Part shown: piece by piece, positions 25,316 to 32,511 of the stretch
Numbering within the stretch: the stretch's first letter is position 1
How the letters are laid out: each line of letters starts with the position of its first letter
Assembly (NCBI GenBank): GCA_903869075.1
Contig: CAIPXZ010000678.1
Span: 1-32,511, forward strand
Direction of reading: 5' to 3'
Length of the DNA stretch: 32,511 nucleotides
Source of the DNA: an uncultured Myxococcales bacterium
GTDB taxonomy: Bacteria; Myxococcota_A; UBA9042
The notes under the pieces: model-generated
What the model saw: the letters and a program-made list of their open reading frames with translations, nothing else
Databases searched by the model: none
Told to the model about the DNA's origin: nothing
Made by a program: the position numbers and the translations under genes

Positions 25316-25590
25316 CCGGTCTCGCTGCTGCCGCGTCAAGCGCAAATTCTGCCGTAGTTACGCGGGTCTGCGCCGATTTGGCCGCTGTCGATCTGCGCCC
25401 GCGCGCGGCGCCAGCGGCGGCCAGGGCCCGCGCGCGGTCTGCGGCAACGGCGGAAGTTCGCTCGAGGTAGTCGCGGTTGGTCGCAGCAGCGGCGACGCGC
25501 CTGGCCGATGCATCCGCCCGCGCTCAGGCGCGCTGGCGATCGGCGCTCAGCGCCGCGGGAGCGGACCCGACGTCGCCGCGTGGCGCTGGT
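25316..25590. terminator. Convergent intergenic region with GC-rich hairpins
   Basis: No gene is supported in this 275-bp gap between two convergent genes. Two hairpins stand close together: CGCGC-TCAG-GCGCG (25519-25532) and the perfect inverted repeat CGGCGCTCAGCGCCG (25541-25555). A tract with two copies of CCCGCGCGCGG lies at about 25408-25438. No T-run follows the hairpins, so an intrinsic terminator of the classical kind is not shown. They could act as bidirectional transcript ends or mRNA-stabilising structures. Confidence 0.35.
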
Positions 25591-28500
25591 TCACGGGCTG
25601 CAGCAGAGGATGCCGGTGACTGGCGCCCAGCCCGCAGCGTTGGTCTTGGAGCAGCCGAGCAGCGTCGCCGTGCCGCCGTTCGTGTCAGCGTTCGGCGTGC
25701 AGGACGTCGGCGTGGCGGCGGCGATGGTGCCGCAGCTGCCGCCGACCGCCGCGACCGTCATGTCGTTGGTCTGGTCGGTGCAAGTGTTGCAGCCGCCGGC
25801 GCGGTTGGACGCGTTCATGACCCAGCAGCCGGCGGCCGCGCCTTGGGACGCGGTGATTGTCGCGAGCAGCGCCTTGTCCGCCGCGCTCGTCGAGCAGATG
25901 TGCCAGCCGGTCTGGCAGAGCGCCGCGGCGCTGGCGCCGTTGTTGACAGTGCCGGTGAAGTTGCCGCCGCATGCGGCGATCTTCGGCTGGCTGGCCGGCG
26001 GCGTGATGTTCTCGCGCGTGCCGTCCGCGCAGCCTTCCTGCTTGCACGTGGACGAGCAGCCGTCGCCGTTCACCAGGTTGCCGTCGTCACACGTCTCGCC
26101 GAGCGCCGCGGTCAGGATGCCGTCACCGCACTTGCCGGCGATGCAGCCGCCGTTGACGCAGATATTGGTGCCGCCACAGCCAGTGCCGTTGGTCACGCTG
26201 GTGTAGACGCAGCCGCCGGGCGCGACGCAGGAGTCGGTCGTGCACGGGTTGTTGTCGTTGCAGGTGACGGCCGCGCCGCTGCAGGTGCCGCCGGCGCAGA
26301 TGTCGGGGTTGGTGCACGCGTTGCTGTCGTTGCACGCCAGCGTATTGTTGGCGTGGGCGCAGCCGGTCGTCGGGTTGCAGGTGTCGGTGGTGCAGACCTG
26401 GGCGTCGTCGCAGTTGAGCGCGCTGCCGGCGGTGCAGGTGCCGGCTTGGCAGCTGTCGCCGACGGTGCAGACGCTGCCGTCTGCGTCGCAGCCAGTGCCG
26501 TTGACCACGGGCGTGAACACGCAGGCGCCGGTGCCGGTGTTGCAGCTGTCCGTCGTGCAGCTGTTGCCGTCGTTGCAGATCAGCGCCGGGCCAGGCGCGC
26601 AGGCACCGCTGGCGCAGGCGTCGCCCTGGGTGCAGGCGTTGCCGTCGCTGCAGGTCGCGTTGTTGTTGACGTGGACGCAGCCGTTGACGGCGTCGCAGCT
26701 GTCATTGGTGCACGGGTTGCCGTCGTCGCAGCTGAGCGTGCCGGCGGCGACGCAGGCGGTGCCCACGCAGCTGTCGTTCGGCGTGCAGACGTTGTTGTCG
26801 GCATTGCACGCCGCGCCGCTGTTTTGTGCCGCCGGGCTGCAGACGCCGGTCGCGGGCGCGCAGGTGTTCTTGGCGCACGTCGTGTCGCCGGTGGCGTCGC
26901 AGGTGACGATTGTTGCCGGATTGACGACGCACGTGTGGCTGCTCAGCTGGCAAATCAGCGTGCCGTCGCAGAGGTTGCCGTTCTCCAAGCCCGCGCAATC
27001 GGCGGTCTTTTGGCACTGGCAGGTGCTGGCGCCGCCGACGCAGACGCCGGCCGCGCAGGCGTCGCCCTGCGTGCAGCTGTTGCCGTCGTCGCACGGCGCG
27101 GTGTTGTTGGTGTGGCTGCAGCCGCTGGCGGGCAGGCAAGCGTCGGTCGTGCACGGGTTGGCGTCGTCGCAGGCGGTGGCGACGTTGATGGCGGTGCCGG
27201 CGCACAAGCCGCCGCCGCAGACGTCGTTCTGCGTGCAGGCGTTGCCGTCATTGCAGCCGAGGCTGTTGTTGGTGAAGACGCAGCCGGTGGCCGGGGCGCA
27301 CGAGTCGCTCGTGCACACGTTGCCGTCGGTGCAGAGGATGCCGATGCCGGCGCACAGGCCGGCGGCGCAGGTGTCGCCGCTTGTGCAGGCGTTGCCGTCC
27401 GAGCACGCCGCGGTGTTGAACGCGTGCAGGCAGCCGGAGCCGGCGTCGCAGGTGTCGTCCGTGCACGGGTTGCCGTCGCTGCAGCTGACGGCGACGTTGA
27501 TGGCCGTGCCGGAGCAGACGCCGCCGCCGCAGATGTCATTGGTTGTGCACAAGTTGTTGTCATTGCAGGCGATGGCGTTGTTGACGTGCGTGCAGCCGAT
27601 CGCGCTGTCGCAGGCGTCGTTGGTGCACGGGTTGCCGTCGTCGCAGGCGACCGGCGCGCCGGCGCACTTGCCGACGTTGCAGACGTCGCCGCTCGTGCAG
27701 GCATTGCCGTCGTCGCACGGGCCGCCGGCGTTGAAGTTCAGGCACGCGCCGGTGGTCATGTCGCACGAGTCGCCCGTGCAGGCGTTGTTGTCGTTGCAGT
27801 TCTTGGCGGTGCCGGCCAAGCAGGCGCTGGCGGCGCAGGTGTCGCCGATTGTGCACGGGTTGTTGTCGCTGCACGGCGCGGCGTTGGCGCTGTGGACGCA
27901 GCCGTTGACCGGGTCGCACATGTCGTCCGTGCACGGGTTGCCGTCGTCGCAGCCGATCGCCACGCCGGCCACGCAGGTGCCGTTGCTGCACTGGTCGCCA
28001 GAGGTGCACACCGAATTGTCGGCGTTGCAGGCGCCGCCGTTGTTGACGGGCGCCAGCGCGCACTGGCCAGTCGCCGCCGCGCAGGTGTTGACGGCGCAGG
28101 CGGTGTCGTTGGCGGCGGAGCACTTGACGATTGTCGCCGGGTCGATGACGCAGGTGTGCGATGCGTCGCAGATCAACGAGCCGTCGCACAGGCTGCCGTT
28201 CTGGAACGGCACGCAGTCCGCGTTGGCCTGACACTGGCAGGTGGAAGCGCCGCCGACGCAAGCGCCCGCGGCGCAGCTGTCGTTGCCGGTGCACGGGTTG
28301 CCGTCATCGCACGGCGCTGTGTTGTTCTGGTGGAAGCAGCCGTTTGTCACGTCGCAGCCGTCGCTCGTGCACGGGTTGTTGTCGTTGCAGGCGGTGGCGA
28401 CGTCCAACGCCGCGCCGGTGCACTTGCCGGAGCTGCACAAGTCATTGTTCGTGCAGGCATTGCCGTCGTTGCACGGCAGCAAGTTGGGCGTGAAGACGCA

Positions 28501-30441
28501 GCCGGCGGTGGCGTCGCAGCTGTCGCTGGTGCAGACGTTGCCGTCGTCGCAGGTGATGGCGAAACCGGCGCAGATGCCGGCGCCGCAGACGTCGCCGGAG
28601 CTGCAGGCGTTGCCGTCGTCGCAGGGCAGGGCGTTGTCGACGACGACGCAGTCGCCCGCCAAGCTGTTGCAGATCTCAGTCGTGCACGGGTTGTTGTCGT
28701 TGCAGATGACGGGCGCGCCGGCGCCGCAGCCGCCGCCGTTGCAGGTGTCGCCGGTCGTGCAGGCGTTGCCGTCGCTGCACGGCGCCGTGTTGGGCGTGTG
28801 CTGGCAGCCGAGCACCGCGTCGCAGACGTCGTCCGTGCACGGGTTGCTGTCGTCGCAGAGTACGTTCGGACCGGCGACGCACAAGGCGCCCTGGCAGGTG
28901 TCCGGGCTTGTGCAGACAGTGCCGTCTGCGTCGCAGAACTGGCCGGGATTTTGCGCCGTCAGGCTGCACATGCCGGTGGCCGGCGCGCAGGTGTTCTTGG
29001 CGCAGACGTTGTCGGCCGAGGCGTCACAGACGATGACGCTCGCCGGGTTGATGACGCACGCGCCGGCGGTGCAAGCCAGGGTGCCGTTGCACAGGTTGCC
29101 GTCCTCAAAGCTGGCGCAGTCGGCGGTCGTCGCGCACGCGCAAGTGCTGGCGCCGCCCACGCACACGCCCGCGGCGCATGCGTCGCCGGCGGTGCAGGGG
29201 TTGCCGTCGTCACACGCGCCGGTGTTGTTGCTGTGCGCGCAGCCAGCGACGAGGTCGCAGCTGTCGGTTGTGCACGGGTTGCCGTCGTCGCAGTTGGCGC
29301 CCACGGTCAGGCCGCCGCCGCACACGCCGTTGGCGTCGCAGGCTTCGTTGACTGTGCACGGGTTGCCGTCGTCGCACGGCAGCAGGGTGGACTTGTGAAC
29401 GCAGCCGGAGAAGCCGGTGCAGCTGTCCTCCGTGCACGCGTTGCCGTCGTCGCACGAGGTCGCGGCGCCGGAGAGGCAGACGGCGTCGCTGCAGACGTCA
29501 CCGACGGTGCAGGCGTTGCCGTCGTCGCACGCGGCGGTGTTGTTGGCGTGGACGCAGGCGCCGGTGGTGTCGCAGGTGTCGTCGGTGCACGGGTTCTTGT
29601 CGTTGCAGTCGAGCTGCGTGCCGGCGCAGGTGCCGGCCGTGCAGGCGTCGTTGCTGGTGCAGACAAGGCCGTCGTCGCAGGCGGTGCCGTCCAGCGGCGT
29701 GTGGCTGCAGCCGCCGGCCGTGCAGGTGTCGGCGGTGCACGGGTTGGTGTCGTCGCAGTTGATTGTCGTCGACACGATGCAGCCGGCGGTCTTGTCGCAG
29801 CTGCTCTGGATGCACGGGTTGCTGGCGTCGCAGACGACCGCGGCGCCGTTGGTGCAGAAGCCGCTGGCGCAGACTTCGCCGGTCGTGCAGGCGTTGCCGT
29901 CGTTGCAGGCGGAGCCGTCGGCCAACAGCGGGCTGCCGACCTGGCAGGTGCCGCTCGTGCACACGGGCACGCCGCACGCGGTGACGAGCGCGGCACAGTC
30001 GGCGTCGGTTGTACATTCGGTCGTCGTCGTGACGTCGGTCGCGTCGGTCACGGTGGCGTCGCCGGCATCGGCAACGCTTGTCACGTCGCCGACGTCGCCG
30101 ACGGTGTCGCTGCCGTCCGGGTACTTGGCGTCGTAGTAGAGGCCGTCGACGCCGATGCTGCCGTCGCTGACGTCGCTCTTCGGCACGTCCTGGCCGTCGC
30201 CGTCCTTGCCAATCTGCGTGTCGTCCGTCAGCTTCGTGTCACCGGCGTCGATCGCGTCGCCGAACGTCAAACCGCCGAGGTCGTTGGCAAAGTAGCCTTT
30301 GACATTTGTCGGATCCTGCACGGCTGCGTCATCGCCGCAGGCCTGCGCGCCGGCCAGCACGAGCAGCAGCGCCAGCGCAGTGCTGCGATTTTGGCCCAAA
30401 GTTCCCCGCCCGTTCACCCGATTCTGACCGCAAATGTGCAT
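25591..30441 (-). CDS. Giant Cys-rich tandem-repeat lipoprotein
   Basis: This about 1616-aa protein starts with a signal peptide (STALALLLVLAGAQAC, Cys35; Gln at -2 is unusual for a lipobox), then an Asp-rich linker (about 53-140). About 19 units of about 51 aa with eight cysteines follow, of the form CDDGNPCT-D-CD---GC-H-NNT-PCDDGNACT-GD-C-G-C-G. Three interspersed modules of about 100 aa begin GGASTC. Near the end is one DUF4215/Myxo-disulfide repeat (GETCDDGNLVNGDGCSSTC), then a Cys-containing C-terminal domain (TGWHICSTS, CWVMNASNRAGGC) that I cannot assign. The repeats have acidic loops between cysteines, so Ca2+ binding is plausible but unproven. It is probably a long, rigid, disulfide-stapled surface protein. 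ATG 30441 is chosen for its GGGGA site 5 nt upstream; ATG 30471 and later GTG or TTG codons are alternatives. Confidence 0.88.
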   Translation of the reverse strand: MHICGQNRVNGRGTLGQNRSTALALLLVLAGAQACGDDAAVQDPTNVKGYFANDLGGLTFGDAIDAGDTKLTDDTQIGKDGDGQDVPKSDVSDGSIGVDGLYYDAKYPDGSDTVGDVGDVTSVADAGDATVTDATDVTTTTECTTDADCAALVTACGVPVCTSGTCQVGSPLLADGSACNDGNACTTGEVCASGFCTNGAAVVCDASNPCIQSSCDKTAGCIVSTTINCDDTNPCTADTCTAGGCSHTPLDGTACDDGLVCTSNDACTAGTCAGTQLDCNDKNPCTDDTCDTTGACVHANNTAACDDGNACTVGDVCSDAVCLSGAATSCDDGNACTEDSCTGFSGCVHKSTLLPCDDGNPCTVNEACDANGVCGGGLTVGANCDDGNPCTTDSCDLVAGCAHSNNTGACDDGNPCTAGDACAAGVCVGGASTCACATTADCASFEDGNLCNGTLACTAGACVINPASVIVCDASADNVCAKNTCAPATGMCSLTAQNPGQFCDADGTVCTSPDTCQGALCVAGPNVLCDDSNPCTDDVCDAVLGCQHTPNTAPCSDGNACTTGDTCNGGGCGAGAPVICNDNNPCTTEICNSLAGDCVVVDNALPCDDGNACSSGDVCGAGICAGFAITCDDGNVCTSDSCDATAGCVFTPNLLPCNDGNACTNNDLCSSGKCTGAALDVATACNDNNPCTSDGCDVTNGCFHQNNTAPCDDGNPCTGNDSCAAGACVGGASTCQCQANADCVPFQNGSLCDGSLICDASHTCVIDPATIVKCSAANDTACAVNTCAAATGQCALAPVNNGGACNADNSVCTSGDQCSNGTCVAGVAIGCDDGNPCTDDMCDPVNGCVHSANAAPCSDNNPCTIGDTCAASACLAGTAKNCNDNNACTGDSCDMTTGACLNFNAGGPCDDGNACTSGDVCNVGKCAGAPVACDDGNPCTNDACDSAIGCTHVNNAIACNDNNLCTTNDICGGGVCSGTAINVAVSCSDGNPCTDDTCDAGSGCLHAFNTAACSDGNACTSGDTCAAGLCAGIGILCTDGNVCTSDSCAPATGCVFTNNSLGCNDGNACTQNDVCGGGLCAGTAINVATACDDANPCTTDACLPASGCSHTNNTAPCDDGNSCTQGDACAAGVCVGGASTCQCQKTADCAGLENGNLCDGTLICQLSSHTCVVNPATIVTCDATGDTTCAKNTCAPATGVCSPAAQNSGAACNADNNVCTPNDSCVGTACVAAGTLSCDDGNPCTNDSCDAVNGCVHVNNNATCSDGNACTQGDACASGACAPGPALICNDGNSCTTDSCNTGTGACVFTPVVNGTGCDADGSVCTVGDSCQAGTCTAGSALNCDDAQVCTTDTCNPTTGCAHANNTLACNDSNACTNPDICAGGTCSGAAVTCNDNNPCTTDSCVAPGGCVYTSVTNGTGCGGTNICVNGGCIAGKCGDGILTAALGETCDDGNLVNGDGCSSTCKQEGCADGTRENITPPASQPKIAACGGNFTGTVNNGASAAALCQTGWHICSTSAADKALLATITASQGAAAGCWVMNASNRAGGCNTCTDQTNDMTVAAVGGSCGTIAAATPTSCTPNADTNGGTATLLGCSKTNAAGWAPVTGILCCSP
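26732..27036 (-). repeat. Interspersed module copy 3 (GGASTC module, about 305 bp)
   Basis: Codes for a distinct module of about 100 aa: GGASTCQCQKTADC, then NLCDGTLIC, a VVNPATIVTCDATGD segment, CAKNTCAPATGVC and CVAAGTLS. It interrupts the 51-aa array with six units before it and four after. Boundaries are approximate. Confidence 0.75.
27954..28255 (-). repeat. Interspersed module copy 2 (GGASTC module, about 302 bp)
   Basis: Same module as at 26732-27036 and 28862-29160: GGASTCQCQANADC, SLCDGSLIC, VIDPATIVKCSAAND, CAVNTCAAATGQC and ending CVAGVAIG. Four units separate it from copy 1 and six from copy 3. Confidence 0.75.
28862..29160 (-). repeat. Interspersed module copy 1 (GGASTC module, about 299 bp)
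   Basis: First copy in translation order: GGASTCACATTADC, NLCNGTLAC, VINPASVIVCDASAD, CAKNTCAPATGMC and ending CVAGPNVL. It follows about five of the 51-aa units. Confidence 0.75.
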
Positions 30442-30533
30442 CTTTTTCCCCAAATTTCGAACCACGCCCATGGTACGCAACCACGCCGCTGCGTCAAGCG
30501 AATCGCCGCAATGACCCGACACATTGCTCTGGT

Positions 30534-32511
30534 TCAGCGCACGCAGCGGACCGACGCGTTGCTGCTGTTGTACAACGCCAAGGTCACCCCGTCGGCGAAG
30601 CGCACGCTCCAGAATTTGCTGGGGGAATTGGCGAATACATCGCTCGTGAAAAAGGAGTCGCTCGTGCCGGTGAAAACGGCCGGCAACGTCGGCGCGGCGA
30701 GGCGGCGGTCGACAAGTGATTCGAGCTCCAGGATGCCGGGGAGGCGCCAACCGCCGCCGTCCAGCGCCAAGCCGGCGCACAAGGCCGTCGCTCCGGTCAA
30801 GTAGTTGATGTTGGACTGCCCGGCCAGCTGCCAGTTGCGCCCGGTGACGTTGTCCAGAACCCAGCCCTTGCTTGTGTCCGTGCCCCAGCGCGCGCCGGGG
30901 ACGTTGGGGGTGGTGAACGGCGAGCGCACGCAGCGGGCGCGGTACGCCGCGCTGGGCAGGTCGACGCTCGTTTGGCCTTCCTTGAAGTCGACGAGCCAGT
31001 AGTTGGCAAAGTCGATGTTCTGCACGGCCGTCCAATAGCCGCTGGCGGCGGTGCCGCTGAGGAATGGCGTGCCGATGGCAGGATTGAACGCGGTCTGGTC
31101 GCGCAGCGTCAGCAGCTCGGCAACGGTCGGCAGCCGCCAGTCCGTCAGGCCGTTCAGGTTGAGATTCTGGCAGTACAAGGTGGCATTCGTGTACGTCTTG
31201 GCGGCGCCGGAGTCGGCCTTTTGCCAGGTCAGGTAGGTGTTCTTGTCGGTGACCGTGCCGTCGCCGCTGTCGACGAGATACGTGTTGGGCGAGGCCTGGC
31301 GGATGCCCCACGCCGGATAGTCTGGCGCGCAGAGCTTGCTGCCATCGGCGAGGGTGACGAGCGGGTGCGTCGTCGGGCAGCTCTGGTTCTTGGTGATGGT
31401 CAGCACGTACGTTGGGAACGGGCCGCACGATCCGAGGAAACAGGCGAGGTTCGTGCCGCAGCTCGTGCCATTGGGCGAAACCGTGTGTTTGCAGCCGCCG
31501 ACCGGGTCGCAGGTGTCGACTGAGCACGGGTTGCCGTCGTCGCAGCTGATCGGGTTGCCGGTGCAGGCACCGCCGACGCAGAAGTCGCCGGTGGTGCAGA
31601 CGCTGCTGTCATTGCAGGCGGCGTTGACGTTGCCGTGGGCGCAACCCGTGATGTTGTCGCAGGAATCGCTGGTGCAGACGTTGCCGTCGTCGCAGTTCAG
31701 CGGCGTGCCGATGCAGGTGCCGGCGGCGCAGGTGTCGGCGGACGTGCAGGCGCTGCCGTCGCTGCACGGGATGCCGTCGGCGTTCGTCGTGTAGCAGCCG
31801 GTGGCTTTGACGCAGGCGTCGGTTGTGCAGGCGTTGCCGTCGCTGCAGTTGACCGTGTTGCCGGCGCAGACGCCGCCGATGCAGGTGTCGCTGGCCGTGC
31901 ACTTGTTGCCGTCGTCGCAGACCGCGGAGATGAAGCTGTAGACGCAGCCGGTCGTTGGGTCGCAGGCGTCGCTCGTGCACGGGTTCTTGTCGTCGCAGTT
32001 CAGCTGCGCGCCAACGCAGACCTTGTGGCTGCAGGTGTCCGCCGTCGTGCAGGCGTTGCCGTCGTTGCAAGGCGCGATGTTTTCGGTCCACGTGCAGGTG
32101 TTGCCGTTGGTGCAATTGTCGGTCGTGCAGGCGTTGCCGTCGCTGCATGCGGTCACGCTGGGCACGTAGACGCAGCCGCTCGTCGGGTCGCAGCTGTCGT
32201 CGGTGCACAGGTTCTGGTCGTCGCAGCTGATGTTGGTGCCGAGGCACGCGCCGCTGCTGCAGGTGTCGCCGGTCGTACACAAGTTGCCGTCATTGCAGCC
32301 GTTGGAGTTGAACGGGTGGACGCAGCCCTTGCCAACGACGCAGCTGTCGTCCGTGCACGGGATGCCGTCGTCGCAGTTCAGCGCGCTGCCCTTGCAGACG
32401 CCGGTTTTGCAGACGTCCCCGGTCGTGCAAGCGTTGCCGTCGTTGCAGTTGCTTGTGTTGTCGACGTTCAGGCAGCCCTGCGTCGCATCGCAGACGTCGG
32501 TTGTGCAGGCG
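30534..32511 (-). CDS. Cys-rich repeat protein with two C-terminal DUF1566 modules (5' partial)
   Basis: The frame is open through base 32510, so the N-terminus lies beyond the window. About 659 residues are visible. The first part holds about seven units of the same 51-aa, eight-Cys repeat as the neighbouring giant gene (for example CDDKNPCTSDACDPTTGC). A linker follows, then two DUF1566-type modules. The first (about 31275-30920) has GTVTDKNTYLTWQK, WRLPTVAELLTLRD, YWTAV and RCVR. The second (about 30900-30537) has WVLDNVTGRNWQLAG, WRLPGILELESLVD, FWSVRFADG and the terminal RCVR. DUF1566 is a lectin-like extracellular fold of unknown ligand in bacteria. The gene lies upstream of, and on the same strand as, the giant gene, with under 100 bp between them. 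They are tandem paralogues in the repeat part but differ at the C-terminus. Confidence 0.88.
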   Translation of the reverse strand, partial: ACTTDVCDATQGCLNVDNTSNCNDGNACTTGDVCKTGVCKGSALNCDDGIPCTDDSCVVGKGCVHPFNSNGCNDGNLCTTGDTCSSGACLGTNISCDDQNLCTDDSCDPTSGCVYVPSVTACSDGNACTTDNCTNGNTCTWTENIAPCNDGNACTTADTCSHKVCVGAQLNCDDKNPCTSDACDPTTGCVYSFISAVCDDGNKCTASDTCIGGVCAGNTVNCSDGNACTTDACVKATGCYTTNADGIPCSDGSACTSADTCAAGTCIGTPLNCDDGNVCTSDSCDNITGCAHGNVNAACNDSSVCTTGDFCVGGACTGNPISCDDGNPCSVDTCDPVGGCKHTVSPNGTSCGTNLACFLGSCGPFPTYVLTITKNQSCPTTHPLVTLADGSKLCAPDYPAWGIRQASPNTYLVDSGDGTVTDKNTYLTWQKADSGAAKTYTNATLYCQNLNLNGLTDWRLPTVAELLTLRDQTAFNPAIGTPFLSGTAASGYWTAVQNIDFANYWLVDFKEGQTSVDLPSAAYRARCVRSPFTTPNVPGARWGTDTSKGWVLDNVTGRNWQLAGQSNINYLTGATALCAGLALDGGGWRLPGILELESLVDRRLAAPTLPAVFTGTSDSFFTSDVFANSPSKFWSVRFADGVTLALYNSSNASVRCVR
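31490..32511 (-). repeat. Tandem repeat array in the partial Cys-rich gene
   Basis: About seven copies of the 51-aa unit (about 150 bp each) are visible before the window end. No GGASTC-type module is seen in this part. The plus strand shows the same recurrent CACGGGTTGCCGTCGTCGCA-like motifs as in the downstream gene. Confidence 0.8.

Larger units (their letters stand above)
26150..30010 (-). repeat. Tandem repeat array of about 153 bp units in the giant Cys-rich gene
   Basis: About 19 copies of a unit of about 153 bp (51 aa) fill this stretch, each made of two related half-units sharing C[DN]DGNxCTxxDxC. GTTGCCGTCGTCGCA and its variants recur on the plus strand at each DGN site. The copies are imperfect, with enough divergence to be read individually. 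Boundaries are approximate. Confidence 0.85.

Noticed and set aside
23333-25345. Minus-strand frame opposite the 515-aa Cys-rich lipoprotein
   Set aside because: Ala/Gly/Val/Asp/Arg low-complexity shadow. The plus-strand frame has a Shine-Dalgarno, a signal peptide and ordered cysteines.
26240-29398. Other plus-strand frames rich in Leu/Ser/Gln over the repeat array
   Set aside because: They are shadows of the Cys-rich coding frame, periodic in step with it and with no independent coding features.
25591-30010. CRISPR-like array, because of regularly recurring short motifs such as GTTGCCGTCGTCGCA
   Set aside because: The spacing is irregular at the DNA level, the stretches between are related to each other, and the whole stretch is an open coding frame of Cys-rich repeats. 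No cas gene is present.
25477-30804. Very long plus-strand open frame (about 1775 codons) opposite the giant Cys-rich gene
   Set aside because: It is antisense to the repeat array. Its translation is Ala/Val/Gly-rich low complexity (AGVAVVA-type) that follows the repeat period. It has no start context or recognisable domain. High GC and repetition keep stops out of this frame.
30441-31527. A single minus-strand gene running from 31527 into the giant gene
   Set aside because: Between 30472 and 31527 this frame codes for Arg/His-rich shadow sequence of the DUF1566 gene, which lies in another frame. A signal peptide restarts near 30441, so two genes are present.

Overview
The window is about 32.5 kb of very GC-rich DNA, densely packed with genes on both strands. 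It has no rRNA, tRNA, CRISPR array, insertion sequence or prophage gene that I can recognise. The gene set suggests a Myxococcota-type or related delta-proteobacterial chromosome. The clues are an AAA/TPR signalling ATPase of the kind fused to Ser/Thr kinases, several lipoproteins with Asp-rich linkers behind the lipid anchor, the CGDG...CDDGN..NGDGC disulfide repeat, and giant Cys-rich proteins. This assignment is inference from gene families, not a taxonomic search.

Layout. Positions 1-5465 hold the 3' part of an AAA/TPR protein, a GST-fold protein, a convergent patatin-like lipase, and an 81-aa unknown protein overlapping moaA. Positions 5484-9638 are mixed metabolism: a rhomboid protease, a small lipoprotein, a nitroreductase plus DltE-like SDR pair, and a DUF2786 protein. 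From 9777 to 15566 runs a tight plus-strand series with gaps or overlaps of 4 bp or less: trpS, a DedA/VTT membrane protein, a GH31 glucosidase lipoprotein, a 174-aa unknown protein and a ThiF/MoeB-like E1 enzyme. A 107-bp regulatory gap follows, then an overlapping two-gene phosphorelay (a single-domain receiver and a MASE1-PAS-PAS-HisKA-HATPase-REC-REC-HPt hybrid kinase) to 19920.

Positions 19924-32511 are a secreted and surface-protein region. It contains a minus-strand GH57 lipoprotein of about 1230 aa with carbohydrate-binding-like ends, a divergent 515-aa Cys-rich lipoprotein, and two tandem minus-strand giant Cys-rich repeat proteins. One of these is complete (about 1616 aa). The other runs off the window end and finishes in two DUF1566 modules. 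The complete giant gene has a nested repeat: half-unit of about 25 aa, unit of about 51 aa, and an interspersed module of about 100 aa present three times, separated by four and six units.

Possible joint working (inference): GH31 and GH57 lipoproteins would act on alpha-glucans outside the cytoplasm, with the hybrid kinase operon between them. The Cys-rich proteins would form an extracellular disulfide-stabilised layer or stalk. The 174-aa protein coupled to the E1-like enzyme is the least explained enzymatic module. The tandem Cys-rich giants are the most striking structural feature.
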